Assembly: GCA_001970955.1 (NCBI GenBank)
Contig: MPUH01000725.1
Span: 1-38,131 of the forward strand
Direction: 5' to 3'
Origin: Stentor coeruleus
Lineage: Eukaryota > Ciliophora > Heterotrichea > Heterotrichida > Stentoridae
Length of the DNA stretch: 38,131 nucleotides
This document shows, in pieces, positions 36,191 through 38,131 of the stretch. Under the pieces are notes generated by a model. It did no database searches. It saw nothing but the letters and a program-made list of their open reading frames with translations, and had not been told where the DNA came from. The translations under genes and the position numbers were made by a program. How positions within the stretch are numbered: the stretch's first letter is position 1; each line of letters opens with the position of its first letter.

Positions 36191-37530
36191 TTAAAAAAGT
36201 TTTGTATTAGAGCGTCTTAATATTGGGGCTAGTTTCACATTAGAAGGCACTGCTTGCATAGTATTTCTAGGACTAACAACATGAGTTTTTAAATTTGGAA
36301 GCTTCATAACATCCAATGATCGTTTAAGTATTTTCATTTCTTTCAATAAAATTTCATTATCAGGAGTTATTCTTCCTGACTTCCCCAAATCAATTTGGCT
36401 CTGTTTAACCTTTTCTCGAGCTAAAATTTCTAAGAAATTCGATTCTTCTTCATCATCAATCGAGTATTCAGAAATTTCATCCTCATCTTCATCTTCAGTG
36501 TTATGGCCTAATTCTTCATAAAGCTGGGATTTTTTTATAAACTCATTTCTATTAATTATTGGGAGTTCTCCAAAAGTATTGGCCCTGAATAACTTGTTTT
36601 GAAGTGAGCTTTTTGATCTGTTTATCATAACGGAGTGTTTAGTGTTTGAAGTGATAATTCCCCTAAAATCTTCAGTATTTTCTAAGGATATGGCTTGTTT
36701 TTCTATAATATAACTTTCAATTTTTGATAAACGGGAACAATTTTCGATTGAAGATTTAAGAATTTTGACAAACCGTAGCCAAAGTTTTTCTTGTTGGTCC
36801 TTTGAAAACTCAAAAACTATTCTTTCTATAATTGCTTTTTGAGACTTTTCAAGTATTGGTAGAAGTAAAAGTGCAATTTCACGAGCTTGGATACCAAGGT
36901 TTAGGTTATTGCTTTCCTTATATTCTCCTAAAATACATTCGATGAATTCAGCTTTGTATTTAAATACCAAGGTTTAGGTTATTGCTTTCCTTATATTCTC
37001 CTAAAATACATTCGATGAATTCAGCTTTGTATTTAAACCCTTCTAAAATTAGTTCCATTGAGTAAAATGAGGAGTGATTTGATATGTTTGGTTTGAGTTT
37101 CTGGACTAATGATACGTGGTTGAGTTTTTTAGAACCATCAAGGATTTCTTTTATACCTTTGGCAGAAAGAGAAAGCCTACCCTTGCCGTTTATGACATAG
37201 CAAAGAATTTTATCTGAGATGTTTGCAGCTGTGATATGCTCTTTTAAGATTTTTAAGAGAATTGAGTTGACTTTACCAATTCTGGTTGCTTGAAAATCTA
37301 CAGAGTAGTTCCGATCATTAAAAAAAACCTTCCTACATAAGTCTTCTACAAATACATAAGTTTCTAGAGTAGTTCCGATCATTAAAAAAAACCTTCCTAC
37401 ATAAGTCTTCTACAAATACATAAGTTTCTAATAATGGGACTTTTACTTTGTTATTTGACAAGCACGCTAAAAAAGCAGAAAATTCCTTTAATTCCATTTT
37501 ATAAGTGAATTCATTTATTAAACTTTGCAT
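36191..37530 (-). CDS. Hypothetical protein split by two short duplications
   Basis: Three overlapping minus-strand frames (37530-37333, 37382-36960, 36970-36191) become a single 400-aa frame when the 64-bp and 73-bp tandem copies are each reduced to one. The total length then divides exactly by three (1203 nt). The N-terminal two thirds look like an all-helical fold (KMELKEFSAFLACLSNNKVK, LEGFKYKAEFIECILGEY, AREIALLLLPILEKSQKAII). The rest has a strongly acidic stretch (NTEDEDEDEISEYSIDDEEE) and a basic tail ending LAPILRRSNTKLF. No known family is recognised. The acidic/basic tail suggests a scaffold or nuclear protein, which is inference. Met at 37530 (MQSLINEFTYKM) or Met12 may be the start. 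Confidence 0.7.
36892..37036. repeat. About 72-bp tandem duplication inside the 36.2-37.5 kb gene
   Basis: Two identical copies with period 73 (36892-36963 and 36965-37036, one A between). The 73-nt excess shifts the frame; removing it joins LEGFKYKAEF to the downstream frame. No N is present. Confidence 0.88.
37302..37430. repeat. About 64-bp tandem duplication inside the 36.2-37.5 kb gene
   Basis: Two identical copies with period 64 (37302-37366 and 37366-37430, sharing an edge base). The excess shifts the frame; removing it joins MQSLINEF...LLETYVFVEDL to NDRNYSVDFQATRIGK. No N is present. Confidence 0.88.
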
Positions 37531-38131
37531 TAGAAGCGTACTTAATGATCAGAATCAGTTATTATAAATCAATATAAGAAATTTTTTATAAAGCGTGTTT
37601 TATTTTTAATTGAATAAATTATTTACTCTACTACATTTTCATAATTATTTGTTTAATAAACATTATTTATCAAATAAACAAACTGAGCTTTTGAATAGTT
37701 TATTAATAAGCATTATGTTCACATAAATATTTTAATATAATAAATGCTAATGATAACCACTTAAAGGACATATACTGCTTTCAAAGCTAGAAATTTTATA
37801 TTCCTTTAATGCTAAATACATACTTTTTTTATTTATGATTTTAAAGAGTTAATAATTAAAATTCACCCTATAATTATTAGGTAAAAAATTATATGGGCTG
37901 AAAATCATCATCTAACTTGCATTAAATGAAAATTGATTGATTTTGGTGTATCTTTTGAAATATTAATCAATAGTAATAAATGAGTTAATCACAATTTTAA
38001 AACAAAAAAATAAACTTTCTCACAAATAAAATACACAGTTTTATCAAAAACTAATATAAATCCAATAAAAAAACTTACATAAATATAGTCCTTACTATAT
38101 AACCTACAACAATCATTTTAATAAACCAATA
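37531..38131. other. Gene-free AT-rich right edge
   Basis: No supported CDS, RNA gene or telomeric repeat is seen in these 601 bp. The part next to 37530 should contain the promoter of the minus-strand gene. Confidence 0.5.

Overview
The window looks like macronuclear DNA of a heterotrich ciliate, probably Stentor or a close relative. The sequence is very AT-rich. Genes are compact, mostly intronless and read in the standard code. Where splicing is visible the introns are extraordinarily short: two of exactly 15 nt (GTAA...TAG/CAG) and one likely 16 nt. Protein families also fit a ciliate: MORN proteins, copine, an SK-like K+ channel, divergent ARF-like GTPases, a TON2/PPP2R3C-like PP2A subunit, CSN4, an RBR ubiquitin ligase and a USP53/54-like protein. 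Every supported CDS ends in TAA or TAG and none in TGA. The genus is inferred from intron size plus code and was not checked against any database.

Layout. 0.3-2.8 kb: divergent pair of a tandem-WWE protein (-) and an acylated ankyrin protein (+). 3.3-7.2 kb: an IQ-motif protein of two exons joined by a 15-nt intron, an SK-like K+ channel (-), and 51 bp away a myristoylated MORN protein (+). 7.5-12.2 kb: copine (+), a USP53/54-like protein with RanBP2-type zinc fingers (-, its Cys box lies in a small upstream exon before a 15-nt intron), and a divergent membrane RBR E3 ligase (+). 12.9-16.3 kb: a small basic protein (-), a small coiled-coil protein (-) divergent from a second MORN protein (+), and a miniature p62/NBR1-like protein (-). 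16.3-18.2 kb: no gene seen. 18.2-21.1 kb: four ARF-like GTPase genes in tandem with progressively decayed switch II motifs. 21.7-27.7 kb: two paralogous coiled-coil genes flanking the PP2A B''/TON2-like gene. 27.8-30 kb: a LITAF-like protein, a GC-rich island that may be a structured RNA, and a degenerate pantothenate-kinase-like protein. 31-35 kb: CSN4 (-), tRNA-Ser(AGA) (-), a small possibly mitochondrial protein, an unknown basic protein, and pterin-4a-carbinolamine dehydratase. 36-37.5 kb: an unknown acidic protein broken by two short duplications, preceded by an isolated perfect 17-bp hairpin.

Assembly. Six single N bases, and three further places without N, have identical 42-81 bp sequence on both sides. 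Collapsing each copy restores one continuous frame wherever a gene is hit (K+ channel C-terminus, PP2A B'', LITAF-like, small mitochondrial-like, and the 36.2-37.5 kb gene). I read these as unmerged contig overlaps, not biology.

The most interesting points are the hidden 15-nt intron that supplies the USP Cys box; the ARF-like array, in which three of four members lack the switch II Gln and two share a conserved upstream element; the GC-rich candidate RNA gene; the inverted coiled-coil paralogues around a TON2-like gene; and a strand skew (C over G in the sense strand around gene starts, G over C toward and beyond the 3' ends) that tracks gene orientation.
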